A stretch of DNA of 64,000 bases, taken from contig NC_088295.1 of NCBI RefSeq assembly GCF_032854445.1, positions 55,287,249-55,351,248 on the forward strand, given 5' to 3'. The DNA is from Liolophura sinensis (Eukaryota > Mollusca > Polyplacophora > Chitonida > Chitonidae). A model generated the notes under the pieces. The model was not told the DNA's origin and did not search any database. It was given only the letters and a program-made list of their open reading frames with translations. Position 1 is the stretch's first letter. The number at the start of each line of letters is the position of its first letter. Position numbers and translations under genes: made by a program. Positions 1 through 12,428 of the stretch are shown piece by piece.

Positions 1-454
1 ATGGCGACTTGCGAAGTTCTGATGCTGTCTGAGTGGATGCGTCGATTACATTTGTGTTAGTTGCGATGTTATGGCCTTCTTTTTATCCCACATAATGAGG
101 TGGTATCAATTCAGAATTATGTACTTTAATGACACTGTGATTGTTGTTGTGGCGCACAGTGTTGGCAATTTGGAGATGGTGCAGATGACAGGACCAAGTT
201 CCAGGTTAGTGAATATAACAGTTCAGACCTGTTAATGTGGAAGCTAAGCTGGGAACATGGCTGACTGATCTCAGAGCTACACTTCATGCTGTTGTCACAA
301 GCAGGGTGTGAACTGACACTCAAAAGTATATATGACATCATGACACGCTTCAGTATACAATATGATTCTCTCTCTCTCTCTTTTTTTTTGATCTGACATT
401 GGGTTGCATAAATTATTCTATACTTTTTACAGACATAGCACTATTGCTGAAGAT

Positions 455-672
455 TAAGGTTATGGTACTTGTCTTTCAGATGCTAATACACCACACAAGA
501 CGTGGGTTCAATCCCAATCTTCGACACACAATTTTCTACTGATTCCCCAGATTTTATTGCTGTTTTGGCATTTGTTGCAGTTAGCGGTCTATGATGCTCT
601 CTTGTGTGATCTTGCATTCAGTTCACTGGAGACCATTTCAGCCCTGCCTTCTACCAAATAAATGAATATAAT
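455..672 (+). mobile_element. Possible degenerate copy of SINE family 3
   Basis: GGTTCAATCCC at about 508 matches the B box fully. About 90 bases on, CTCTTGTGTGATCTTGCATT resembles the family 3 middle, and CCAAATAAATGAATA resembles its tail. No A box was seen. Confidence 0.4.
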
Positions 673-2156
673 TTTGTGCTTGGTTAAAATTCTAACAGAG
701 TGGCTGGTTGTTGTCGGTGCTTAGCATAATCATGACTAAAATAGCCACAACACTCACCCACAAGTACATGTACATGTACCTACTGGAGTTCGAAGTGAGC
801 ACAGTATTTATTTGTTAAGCTGTGAGTACTTGTCCGTAGCCTCAAACTGGGATACAGATGACTGTTGTGGAGCATGTTGTGCCTGAGGCTATTGGTTAGG
901 AGAAGGCTCCTAAACTAAGATACTTCACACACTCTCTCACATTTTTTGCATTGTTCAGTCCCTAATCTGTTTGGAGGAGGTGGTTAAGGATAGCCTGGTT
1001 TGGTTCAGATGTTCAAGGTTCTGACATAACACTGGTCACTCAAACCAACAACAAGCTGTGTTAAGTGTGGCTGTTAATGTGGAGTATGGCCAGGACTTGT
1101 GTAGTGGTAATAGATGAAATACAAGTACTTACGGGTGCACAAGAATTAATAAATTAAATTAATAATAATTATAAAGTACAATGCATATGACCCTTCAACG
1201 CAAGTTTAATGAAGAAAGGAATTAAGCAGTAATCAAAATAAAGAAATATTATTAAGCTGTTGCAAAAGTCTATTTGAAAGTGTATAAACGTCAAAGTGGT
1301 CTGAGGTATGGTAGCTTCACACATCATTTGAATTGGCCATCAAGGGCCCTGGGCCTGTTTGCACAAAGAGATTGTAGCTACAATCAGTTGAATTTACGGA
1401 TGATTATAAAAATAATTTATGCCGGTTGCACTAAGAAATTGTAAGAGGATTGTAATTTTTTGAAGTTACAATTGGGATGGTAGGTCAAATTTGACTCTTA
1501 CATTAAGGTGGCATATGTAAAAGGCCAATGTACCAGTCAATAACTTTTCTTGTCTTTATTTTCAAAAGAGTTCTTTATCATAATGATTCAACAGTTAGCA
1601 ACAACAACGTGTGAAATAATGTGTGTAACATCCTTTTAAGTCGAAAAGTTGAGTGGAATAGTACTAACTACAGTAACAGTCTATTTAAGGCAAGTATTTG
1701 TGCTTAAAGTTAATTTAGAGATAGATATGAAGGGTCATTAAATAATACTTCTGGTGATGAAACACATTTTCCACATAGGATATTATTCTTTCTTCCAAAA
1801 TGCACCTGAAGAAAACTTTTTACATGTAAGATCGAGAGAACTCTCAAAATGAGGCAAACAGGTTACTTAATTGTTTGTAAAATTTTAGGTCAAACACAGT
1901 ATCCTGTATCAGCAAGAGTGTAATATAAAATAGGCAAAGCCTAAGACCAAGTGTGGTGAGTAGGCCCATATATTCATCTGTACAGTTTTAGGCAAATTAA
2001 TGACTGAAATATGATCTACATTTACATTAGCTGAAATAGTAAACAAAGAATTTGTCAAATATGTATTTGTGTTGTTGCACGTGATGCATTTCTCCATTCT
2101 TTAATTTGTATGTTCTTTAAATGCTGCCTGCCAGGCTATATTATCAGGGAAGAGTC

Positions 2157-2222
2157 ATTCGCTTATCATATGGCAGAAGAAAACTAGGCAGAGCACGGGA
2201 GAAACCCATGACCATCCGCATC
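2157..2222 (-). mobile_element. SINE family 1, core fragment
   Basis: Only GGCAGAGCACGGGAGAAACC and ATGACCATCCGCA with a degenerate flank remain. Strongly diverged. Confidence 0.55.
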
Positions 2223-4692
2223 CCACATACAGGCAGAGAGGAGGAGAAGTCAATAAAATGTGATGCTAGATTTGTAGTAAGTGTATGACAGGTATGATAT
2301 AAACCTAGTGAAAACACAGATTTTTTGCTTTGCAATAAGAATTTGTTGCCGGCTGTGACCACATACTGGTAACACCCATGTTAAACTACTAGCTCCTATA
2401 CTTATCAGTATGGATTGTCTTATGTCTTAAACTTGTGTGGCTGATACTCTTTTCTGGCTTATAGCCTTATACATCAACAGTGATAACTGTCCATGTTTGT
2501 AGCTCTAACATAAAACTGTGATGTTCAGAGAGCATACATGAACTAAAATTGAATAAAATTGAAGAATGTGCTGCAAACTGTGTAAAAGACTGGATTGGTA
2601 GGTAACTGCTTTAGAAAGATAATTTACAATACAAAGTGAGAGATAGGCTATCTGGGGAGTCTGGTGAATTGTTTTCTCCAGGTTCTTTATCTGGTTTCAT
2701 TTATTTATAAAATTGACCAACACCAGTGAGCAAATTTTATGTAGGGCATGAAAACAGTTGCATAATAAGTTAAAAAGAGTATATACATTTAAAAGAAGAG
2801 TTTATAGTGAGAACATTGCAAGCTGACGTTGTGACATAAACCAGGATACATATATACACTTCAAAAAGATTTTATTATTTAAGTTATAACTACTTGTAAT
2901 GTATAATTATTTGTTTTCTAAATGTGTAATGTATATGGCTCATAAAATTAAACAAACAAAAAAAAGGAACAGGAAATAGGAGATGAAAACAAGCTTTTCA
3001 TAAAATGGAATACATTTTTTTTTTCTAAGCATTCAATATAGAAACAAGACAAAAACTTAAACATATGATGACTGGCCTATACATGTGTAAATGCTGATGA
3101 TAAAATTTCACCTCCTACCTGAAATATGTGAGATGTCACTCACACTTCACTTGCTGCACCATGCAGTTTTCGTTGCAGGCCTAGGCTCTACATAGGCCTG
3201 CATGTATGCATGTCTTTCAGATAAGTGTTTACTCATTTTATGAATGAGTGTGATGTAGTTGAAAAAATTGCTGATGAAATTTAAAGTCATTGACAACATG
3301 ACATAGTAAAAGTAACTAAACATTTCAAGTACATTCTACAATTTTTTCTTTCCGCCTATGGTGCTGATGAGATGAGAGGCCTGTGTACACCTTTCGGCTT
3401 ATGTTATGGTGTGTATTGTCTTTATGTTAACCAAAAAATAAGTAAATAAAAAGAGCAGTGAGTTTGTAAGTAATAAGTACTGAGTAAAATGTCTAGTAAA
3501 ACTGTCCATTCCAAAAACATCAATTTACTTTCAACTCAAACTATGTGAAACTGAAACTCCATGCAGCTAGTATACAGACTGAGTGGGTCGCTGGTTGGCA
3601 CATGATTGCTAGGAGACCACAACGCTAAACTTTTTCGCGTCTTTGCCTTTGGACTCTTACACCAACTTCAGCTAAACATGGCCGAGAAAGAAAACACTTT
3701 AAAAGATTAATGATAAATGTGTGTCATATGGCAGTGAAAACCAGAAGTGTGCAGTGCTGATAATTTTTAGATTCTGGTGCAGATGACACTTTCTTGCTAT
3801 TTTTGCCATAACTTTCACAGTTTTTGTCATAAAAATCGGAAATTTGGCAGCCATTTTTACTGCGTCTCATGAATACCACGGGTAAATTAATTTAGGATAG
3901 ACGTTACCTGTAGGCCTCTCTTCCCTCTGCTCTGCCTTTGGCTCGCCTCACTATGTTCGGTATAATTGTGTGTATGAAGAACATACATACTGTATATAGT
4001 AATATATGAATGCTTACTGCTAGTTATAGTTATAAGTTTAATTGTACGCTTTCTGAACGCATTTCCCCAGTGGCTTTGTATCAAGCTTATTAAGGATTTG
4101 TGCTGTGAATGTCAAATGTATGCTGTACAATAGTTGTAATGAGCCCATGGATCAGACATAATTGCAAATTCATCAGTCATCACTAAATTCTTCTAAACAC
4201 CATTTGTTTCTTATTCCTTTTACCCTCAGGCCATTACCTTATAATTAAGGGTTTTTTTTCACCTATTAGGCATGCACAGAGAATTCAGTCTTTTTTCTTT
4301 TTTTTTTTTCTTAGGTGATTATATCATTTGTTATAAATACGTATATAAACCGTTAGACATACAATTAGCACACTTTGTTCAGCTTGACTGATTGTCAAAG
4401 TGTTGAACAGATCATTTGGCCAGCCTTTAAATTTAGTTTTTAGAAAACCGCATTAAACATTGCTTAAAATATCACACTCATGTGTTAACCTCCCTTTTCT
4501 GTGGGCTAAATATACATGTAGAATCAGTACTTTATATAGAAAATACCGGTTTTAAATGTCCAATTTCAGAGGAGTAACAGCTGACTTTGAGGCAATCTCC
4601 AGATGCTCGTCTGCTCTTTCTTTTTTTGTCACATCAGTGTCACAGGCTTTTGTTTTTAATTTCATGTCTGAATTTAGCAGATAGAATAATTT

Positions 4693-4930
4693 TGTTTATT
4701 TATTTATTTATTTGATGTGTGTTTTACGCTGTACTCAAGAATATTTAACTTATTTGATGGTGGCCAGCATTATGGTGGGAGGAAACCGGAAACCCATGAC
4801 CATCCACAGGTTGCTGGTAGACCTTCACAAGTATTGCCGGAGACTAAGCCAACACGAGCTGGACTTCAACTCACCGCATTGGTGGGAGGCCCCTAGGTTA
4901 TTGGCATGTTAACCCCCTTGGTCGCGTAGG
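4693..4930 (-). mobile_element. SINE family 1, nearly full length
   Basis: Reads on the + strand as a (TTTA)n tail, TTTTACGCTGTACTCAAGAA, GGCCAGCATTATGGTGGGAG and ACCCATGACCATCC, then the head GACTTCAACTCACCGCATTG (degenerate B box). A short deletion removes the CGGGCAGAGCC part. Confidence 0.8.
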
Positions 4931-5737
4931 CCTCTAGAATCATTTGGAATCACAACCCAGGCTGTCACAGTGGCCTCAAGCCCTGTGTACCCCAGGGGAT
5001 GTGCTTAAAAGTAGTGATGTCATTGAGCTGGGCTTGTGTTTTTTGACAGGCATCTGTCTGGATTTGCTCAGAAACAGTAAAAATAAAGGATAACTGGTTT
5101 TTATTAGTGATCACTATGATCTCTATCGGTCTGAAGAATTGACCATTAGTCTCAGATATAGCTTACATTTCATTTTTATCAGTTGTTTACCTTGACAAAA
5201 AGAGAGTAAAAGTATCTCGAATATGCAAGAATCTAAAATTGGAGATTCCTTGGAGACTAATTTCCAGAAATCTATTTAGATTCTGGCAAAATTTAATGAA
5301 AAATGAACCCTATTACAATGTCATGATTAATGGGAGGTTTTTGTCAGGACTGTCTTATTGAAAGATACATATATGTACATGTACAATGATTCTGTCATCC
5401 CAAACAGTGATTAATCTTTATTATTGTTATTATCCACACTCTGGTAAGCTAAGGTACAGCTGCAAAGGTACAAATTGGGAACGGAGGCTGATAACAACGG
5501 ATTATTTACATGGGTAGAATGTAGTGTCAATACTTCATAATCAAAAGAAAGGAGGGAACTAAAAGAAGAGAAAAAAACAGCCTGAGAAAATAATTGAAGT
5601 ATGCTATGATGCTGCGTGTTGAGGTAAAATACAGAAAAACAAATCCATCTCACCAGTGTAACAGGGTGATGATTGTGAGTTTCTTGTCACTAGACAATGT
5701 AGCCATGAACTGTTAACAGTGCAGCTTCTTGACCCGG

Positions 5738-5878
5738 GGGGTCAGTCAGCAATCTGCGGATGGTCATGGGCTCTGCCTAGTTTCCGCCCACCATAATGCT
5801 GGCCACAGTCATATAAGTGAAACATTTTTGACTACGGCGTAAAACATCAATCAGATAAATCAGTCAATAAATCATGAA
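5738..5878 (+). mobile_element. SINE family 1, 5'-truncated
   Basis: Core TGCGGATGGTCATGGGCTCT, CCACCATAATGCTGGCC and CATATAAGTGAAA, tail ACGGCGTAAAACATCAATCA followed by ATAAATC repeats. The tRNA head is missing. Confidence 0.75.
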
Positions 5879-6793
5879 CCTGGGCCCTGCTACTCAAACC
5901 CATTTTGTGCTTAATGTTCTAAATCTAAACGACACAATATATGCAGTTGGATGCTGAGACTTCGGTAAAACTGTATCACAGCAGCACAAAATAATAGACA
6001 AAATTATTTATATTTGATGCAAAACATTAATTTAGATTTCAATTGTATTTTAAAGCCCAAAATCAACTCATGAAGCAGGCCACAGGGCCTTAATTGAATT
6101 TAAGTGGTCTGAGGGTGAACAGATGGCATCGGTATTAGGTAACAAATTCCCGAGTACTATACATTTTTTATACATGTGTGTGTGTGTGAAGCTGGTTGCA
6201 CATTGATAAACTACTTTTTATTGACTTTTCTCGAAAATCTCTTAAAGATATTGTGTGCAAATCTGTCACGAGTTTACTGACGCTATATATCCAGTGTAAA
6301 AAGTTAAGAGGTTTATATTGGCATGAAATTTATTTTGTTAAAGTTTTAAACCCCTTCAGTAAGCTGATGGATAGGATTGGTGATAAATATCGACAGACGT
6401 ACTTACTGATTATGTGGGTGGGAAAAACAGGCACAGCTGGTCATAAACTGTGTCATTAAAGTCACTGCAGCTTGTAACTAAATGCATCACTGGCATGTCT
6501 TACATGAAACCGTGTACAAGAAAGTTGAACACCTGGTTGATAGTGACCATTGTCAACCGTGTAATAAGACGAGAGCTTTGTGTGATATGCCTATTGATAG
6601 ACAATTAAAATTTCGTTAACTCGTTGGTAGGAGAAAGTGTGTCACTTTTATTAGCTGTTGAGGCGTATAATGTGCATTCAGTCATATCTTTGAGATAATT
6701 CAGGAATGCTGTAGTACTATACAGTTGTGTGTGACAGGTAAACTGCTTTTGTTTTACACTTGGTTACCCTTTATGGAATTGTTACTGGCTTTA

Positions 6794-7020
6794 CTGTAAA
6801 AGACTCAACATTTTGTACCTCTAAAACACTTCAGTGGAATTTATGCAAACGATTAAAATGACGCTAAAAATATTGGCGGGGGGGGGGGGGGGGGCCACTA
6901 AAGATTCAGATGTCATAAAACTCGTCAAATTACTTCTCTACACAGTAACACCCCATAGCGTTCTCGGAATATTTCAAAATATTTTTCGCACAGTCAGCTG
7001 AAAAGGTTGAAGAAGTAGGT
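6794..7020. mobile_element. MITE, interior type C
   Basis: Left TA-CTGTAAAAGACTCAACATTTT, right (reverse complement) TA-ACCTACTTCTTCAACCTTTT. Interior CACTTCAGTGGAATTTATGC, a G17 run, AAGATTCAGATGTCATAAAA and ATTACTTCTCTACACAGTAA. Confidence 0.75.
6878..6894 (+). repeat. G17 homopolymer inside a MITE
   Basis: Seventeen G within the type C MITE at 6,794-7,020; the 38.1-kb copy has G7 at the related place, where the 43.7-kb copy has none. Confidence 0.9.
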
Positions 7021-7755
7021 TATTTGGTTTATGAGAGTGTATTAGACTGAAACTAAGCAGCAGTATAAGTTGTCCTTTCCTTGGGTCAAATGGTTGTTCG
7101 AATTTTTAACATCATCTCTTTTAATGTGAACCTCCAGACTTTTTAACATGAGCCATTCATTTAAAGCAGAGGCCTGGATGCAAGATGACATAAAGTCGTG
7201 TATAATGAGTATGGAAGGTTCATGTGTTGCAAATAGGCAGTTGAAATCCCAAACTAGAACCCCATGGGTTTTAAAAGGGGTGGGTCACTGAGCCACACTA
7301 ACTAGTGGTATTGAATGGTAGGTCCAACAGATTTGTGACTATCAGGGGCCAAAAAATTGATTCAGCCCAGATTTAGGGACCGCAGTAAACATTTTTTCTT
7401 TTATCATGGTCTGGTAGAACCACTGTAAATGCAACCACTTTGTATCATGCAGCTAAAGAGTGCAAACAGTCAGCACTAAATTTTTATTGTAAAAAAACGT
7501 AATTTGCCAGTTATTTTATGAAGTAAGTCTTGTACTTCACAATAACAATGCTCTAGGTGGGTTTACATTCTCGGATAGAGGAAAACCTTACAGAGATGCT
7601 AAGACACCATGGCAGTACAAGACTGGAACTTTGTCTGTGAATCAGTGGCAATTTTTATCACCTCAGAAATGGTCACACAGGACCCCACATCTCAAGAATG
7701 GGACTCCAGATTTACCGAAACATGTACATGTATGTTATGATCTGCAATTTATATT

Positions 7756-7942
7756 TGAGTTTTACGCTGTACTCAAAAATATTTCACTAATTTATTGCGG
7801 CAACCAGCATTGTGGTGGGAGAAAACTGGGCAGTGACCAGGTTAAATCCATGACCATTCACAGGTTGCTGACAGACTTTCCCATGTACGAGGAAGCCAGC
7901 ATGAGCTTGACTTGAACTCACATCGACTACATTGGCACATAG
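7756..7942 (-). mobile_element. SINE family 1
   Basis: On + it reads GAGTTTTACGCTGTACTCAA, CAACCAGCATTGTGGTGGGA, CATGACCATTCACAGGTTGC and GCATGAGCTTGACTTGAACT. The tail is eroded and the head is cut soon after the B box. Confidence 0.75.
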
Positions 7943-10918
7943 ACTTTAATATTCATAAACCAGGTTGTATTATCTAAAAGCCACCTTCTTTTGTGGCTCT
8001 CATTTTCTTTTTTTTTTTCTATTCCTGTTTTTTTTTTCCCCTCTTTTTTTTTTTTTTTTTTTCTCCCGAACTGAGACTTGATGTACCTGATGACAGAAGT
8101 GTCTGGGTTCACAAGCTTCACATATGTTTGGCAGGAGACAGAAGATCAGGTTACACATCTCAGGCTTGAGACTTTATGGCAGACAGTGAAGGGAATGGGG
8201 ATACCAAACTGTTTCATCTGAGACATTTTCTGTGATGTGCCAGCCGTAACCTCTTGTTAACCTCTCTTCCTATTTCCATTAGATCCCTGCTTGATGACCT
8301 GAATGTGGAGTTGTGTAACCAAAATGTAATATCCTGCTGGGCCTAAGCAGCCCAGCTGTTCATTAGATGCCAGAGGAAATAGGTCAATCCTGCGGTGTTT
8401 CATAAGGTGACACAAATGTTACTAGAACATCTTGAGATTTAACCATCATTGAACCCTGGTCAGTATTGAAGTATTAGGACGTGTTGTAGCCTTGTGGACT
8501 GTGAATACCAGTTGACAAGGATGACTTTTGTATCCTAATGAGAGACTTTGTATGTGTGTGTTTACACTTACAGTTCCACAAAGCTTTGTGTATATGTATA
8601 CATTTCTTATTGTATACAGTGATTATTTAAATCTAAAAGAAACTACCACTCAAGAAATGTAGTAGCTATACCACCAGCAAAAGCACCCCTTATTTATACA
8701 AGCAATGCTTACCAAACTTTTTTGCTTTTTTAATTGAATTTCATACATTCAAAGATATGATTGCTTTCTGCAACTGGGCTTTTATCTTGATGTTTCCTTT
8801 CTCAGCTCTGTGCTGTAATCGTCATAATGTGAATTTAAAAATCATGATTTGTGTGTGGAACATGTACTATTAGTGCCTTAAATCAAAACTGAACTCCTGT
8901 GTGTATTATACAGTGAGTTTCAGAAAATCACATGCATGTTTTTGAAATGGTACATGACAATATGTTCTGTTAAAAGCATTATAATTTGCCACTGAAATGT
9001 TTTCTGAAGTCGAACTGAATGTTTGGTCATTGAATCGACTTGTCAATTAAATTTGTCTCTCGGTTTGGCCCTTGACTTCCTTTTAAGGTACTTTGTCATC
9101 GGTAGATCAGAAAGAACTGAATAAAATTACAAATGACAGAAATTAATTACCCCCTCTGACACTGACAGCTCAACCCTTTCTTCAGCATGTGTCTAGTGTC
9201 CTAAACTTTTGATATTAAACCATGGTATATGGAAATTCATCAAAAGGCTAATATTTCATTTCTTGTTCCACACATTTACCAAAGGCTTGTACCTTGTCAC
9301 CCCTTGATTGACTGATACATTTCCGCAAGTGCTACTGTCAGAGCCGTCAGAACGTTTAATTATTAAGATTGTCGTCATTGTGAAAGAGTTAAGGAACTGG
9401 GACATTGGATCAAATTAACACATTGGCCAACCTGGTGACACTGGTCAATGGGTCAAGCTTAATTAATTTAGCAACTGGTCAGGAAACGTCCACTTACCTA
9501 GTTATTCTGCTGATTATTCTATTCAAAGTCGACTATTCTAAACCCTCTCCCTCTGACGACACAAACGACAGGTGGTGGTTTCAACGACGTGCAAGTCCAA
9601 AATTGATTAATGGCTTCGACAAAAATAAGCTGAAATGTACACCCCTTAATCGATGCTTCAGCAAACCTGTGTAAAATGTGTTACTTTCTTATTCAAACAG
9701 GTCTGAACATCTTAGTATGTCCCCTGTCAGAGGATATAATATGTACGCTATTGTAATAGTTTATATGAAATGATTATTTTACACTTGGGAAATGATAGCA
9801 AGCAATATACTGCAAGATGAATTCATACTGAGTGACATCATGAATATGGTCCCGTGCCATATACATGTAAAAATGTAGTGGACACTAGACATATCTATAA
9901 AGTTATTCATTCGAGACACAATTTCCTCATTGTTGTGATTGACAACACAGAAGTGCCGAACCATGATTCACTGGTTAAACCTTACATGATCAATCAATCA
10001 AGAAACCAATTTTGACTCTTCACGCCAAAGAAGTATTAACCTTGAATATGTTTTGCCAGTTGCTGTTCTCTTCTGTATAAAGGGTATCACAATGGTAAGC
10101 TCAGATGTATTTCCAATACAGACCCTCTTTGGCCAAGAACCATTTGGTTGATAGACTCAAAACATTAAGAATGCTTAAGAATAGACCATATAAGGGTATA
10201 AAACCATATACGTTATTGGAAATAAGTCTGATTATGAAAAAAATTATCAATTTATCAGTCTCATGTCATAATTATAATTCCATAACATAAATACATGTAC
10301 AGGTAGGTTAATTGTCTAGATTCATTTAGAAATTCATTTTTTCAGTTATTTTTTCACCTTGGTTTATGACATGCCTGCAGGTTTTAATGTACAAAATAAT
10401 TAAGAAGTACAACATACAGACTGAAAGCAAAACAGCAATGGCATTGTCATAACTGGCAAAATGGTCAGACGTAACGGGTAAAATAGGGCCTCTTTGCCAG
10501 TTTACCTCAGGGTTTTATTTTAACTGTTCATGTGAATGCATAAATAGTAGGAAAATACATCATACCTTTGTTGAACATTTTATTTTGAGGGAGGGTGATA
10601 TTGAAAAACATTTATGTACCGTTTGCGTGGCTCTTTATCTGGACTGAGTTTGTTAGCAGTGGATGTATGTTCAGGCCTTGATTGATCAGCTAATTTGCTT
10701 CCTATTGGTGTTTAACGTGAACATAGCCCACCAGTTCGTGATCCTGGTTCAAATACTAGATATACAGGTACATGCAGGAGTCTGTCACTTTTCATCACTG
10801 AACTGTTGTTCCATGTCATTTGTTTCCAAATTGGCTGTATTTCTTTCGTTCCCATTGTGAGGAAATCAGGCCGCTTTGACGTGCTGCTTATTTCTGATAC
10901 TCGACAGAGACCACATTT

Positions 10919-10932
10919 GTATCCCTAGCAAC
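10919..10932 (+). promoter_or_regulatory. RFX X-box-like motif
   Basis: GTATCCCTAGCAAC agrees with the RFX X-box consensus GTHNCCATRGNAAC at 13 of 14 positions and sits 60 bases upstream of the TATA-like box. X-boxes in animals commonly mark genes controlled by RFX factors, including cilia genes. A single match can occur by chance. Confidence 0.35.
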
Positions 10933-10991
10933 TCGGTTGATCAATAATCGTGATCGCCCAGCTGCCGATTAGCCTAAAGCCCCCGAAAGTC

Positions 10992-10999
10992 TATTTAAA
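10992..10999 (+). promoter_or_regulatory. Candidate TATA box (TATTTAAA)
   Basis: TATTTAAA lies in a locally less AT-rich stretch. About 25-30 bases downstream begins a region with no ATG that ends in a consensus-like donor at 11,177. The assignment to the arrestin gene is inferred from strand and order only. Confidence 0.35.
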
Positions 11000-11021
11000 C
11001 CAGACTTCAGAGCTTTGCAAG

Positions 11022-11176
11022 AAAGCTTGATTTCTGATCCTGAAACAGTTTTGAGTCTGGAGAGTTTCCCTGACAACCAGTTCTCTTGCTTGGGGATCCA
11101 AGGAGTCTTGTAAAGTTGGAAGTTCACCAAAGGGTGTCACCTGGAAATACTGTCACCCTTCACCTTGTATACTGAG
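11022..11176 (+). other. Candidate non-coding first exon (5' UTR)
   Basis: From the predicted start, about 30 bases after the TATA-like box, to ACTGAG-GTAGGA at 11,176/11,177 there is no ATG, although AT-rich DNA of this length would usually contain two or three. This fits a 5' UTR exon spliced to the acceptor at 30,218, which itself lies 16 bases before the start codon. No transcript evidence is available; confidence is limited accordingly. Confidence 0.35.
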
Positions 11177-12257
11177 GTAGGAGTTCATTTCTCTTGATAT
11201 GTTAAGTTGACGTCATCATTTCTCTTTTGGAATATTTACCTCATTTAATAACAAAAGAAGTTTTTATTTATTTTATTTTTTGGAAACTATATAAACTGAG
11301 CTATATGTGAGTAAATACATATTGGTACGTTGTTTTGAAGATTTTGTTATTGGAGGAATAGACTTTCACAACTTTTGATGTACTTTTGATCTGTCTCACA
11401 TACATATATGACTTGTCATCTGTATGCTGCAAACTTTTTGCTAATCTTAAAGTGTTATCCAATATTCTGGTGAAAATAAAAAACGGTATGTGTTTTTGGA
11501 TATCAGATCTATGAAGACATTGTAGAGATAAGGAATATAATGGTATTGAAAAGCATGTGTAGTTTTATGTGAACGTGAGAAAGAGAACTATAGCCTGCTT
11601 TGATGAGTATACAGGACTTAGCCACAGAGGCCTAATCAGTAGTTTCACTAATGGTTGGTGTCCAGACCTCTCATTGGTCGTTTCTTCTTCTGACTTGTCA
11701 CACAATTTTAGATCAGGTTACAAGAATAATCGACCTGGCTGGTGGAAGGTGATTAATTGTATTGATTATATTAATCACTGAAATGTGGTTTTGATGTTTC
11801 TGAAGCGTATATTTATGGACAATTTGTCCCATGATTTCATATAGATTCTTCCGCTACAGTGTATCTAGGCGAGCATGATCAGTCATATTTGCTATTTCTA
11901 GTTTCTGTGAGTAATTAATTTTGACCTTAGTGTAGTAAATAGCCTTTGATTGGTTAGCTATGAAAATATCCTCCATGCTAATAGGATTTTTATCGCAGTT
12001 AGAAAATGTGGGCTATCAAATTTAGTCACTGCCGGCAATGGATATTTGGTGGAGATGAAGGGCCTCATTGCGTTTATCAGTATTCTCTTTGGAGACCCTG
12101 ATCTTATTACTCATGACTTTAGAAAAAAGCCTTCGTGTACAGATATCCAGTGTATGTATATGCTGCTGTACTATTACATTGGTTGATGTCATCAGTATTT
12201 GCTGTATGTATTCATGCAGTTTGTGTAGAAAAAGTTTGATGAAATGGTTATTTGTGA

Positions 12258-12428
12258 CCCTAATTCCTCATTAATTGATTTTGGAGACAAAGCTACATTG
12301 GTTGGATTGGCCAATTTTGGGGATTCCATAAAGAATAATTTTATAATAAAGTCCACACAGAATAACGCAATCAGAATATGCTTAAATAATCACCCTGCAA
12401 ATATGCAAAGAGGTTGAAAAACCCACAG
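12258..12428. mobile_element. MITE, interior type B, shortened
   Basis: Left end CCCTAATTCCTCATTAATTG, interior TTTTGGAGACAAAGCTACAT and TTGGTTGGATTGGCCAATTT, right end GCAAAGAGGTTGAAAAACCC before ACAG-TA. About 30 bases of the left interior are missing compared with the 17.0-kb copy. Confidence 0.7.

Larger units (their letters stand above)
1..10860. other. Non-coding DNA without recognisable genes
   Basis: The longest open frames are under 100 codons, lack family signatures and do not join through plausible splice sites. Repeats cover part of it: SINE copies at 2.2, 4.7, 5.7 and 7.8 kb, a possible SINE at 0.5 kb, a MITE at 6.8-7.0 kb, and poly-T/pyrimidine tracts at 366-390 and about 8,010-8,062. 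Short exons of an unknown gene could be missed by eye. Confidence 0.6.

Noticed and set aside
4712-4912. 66-codon frame with a plausible start
   Set aside because: Lies entirely within a minus-strand SINE; the same peptide type recurs in other copies of the repeat.
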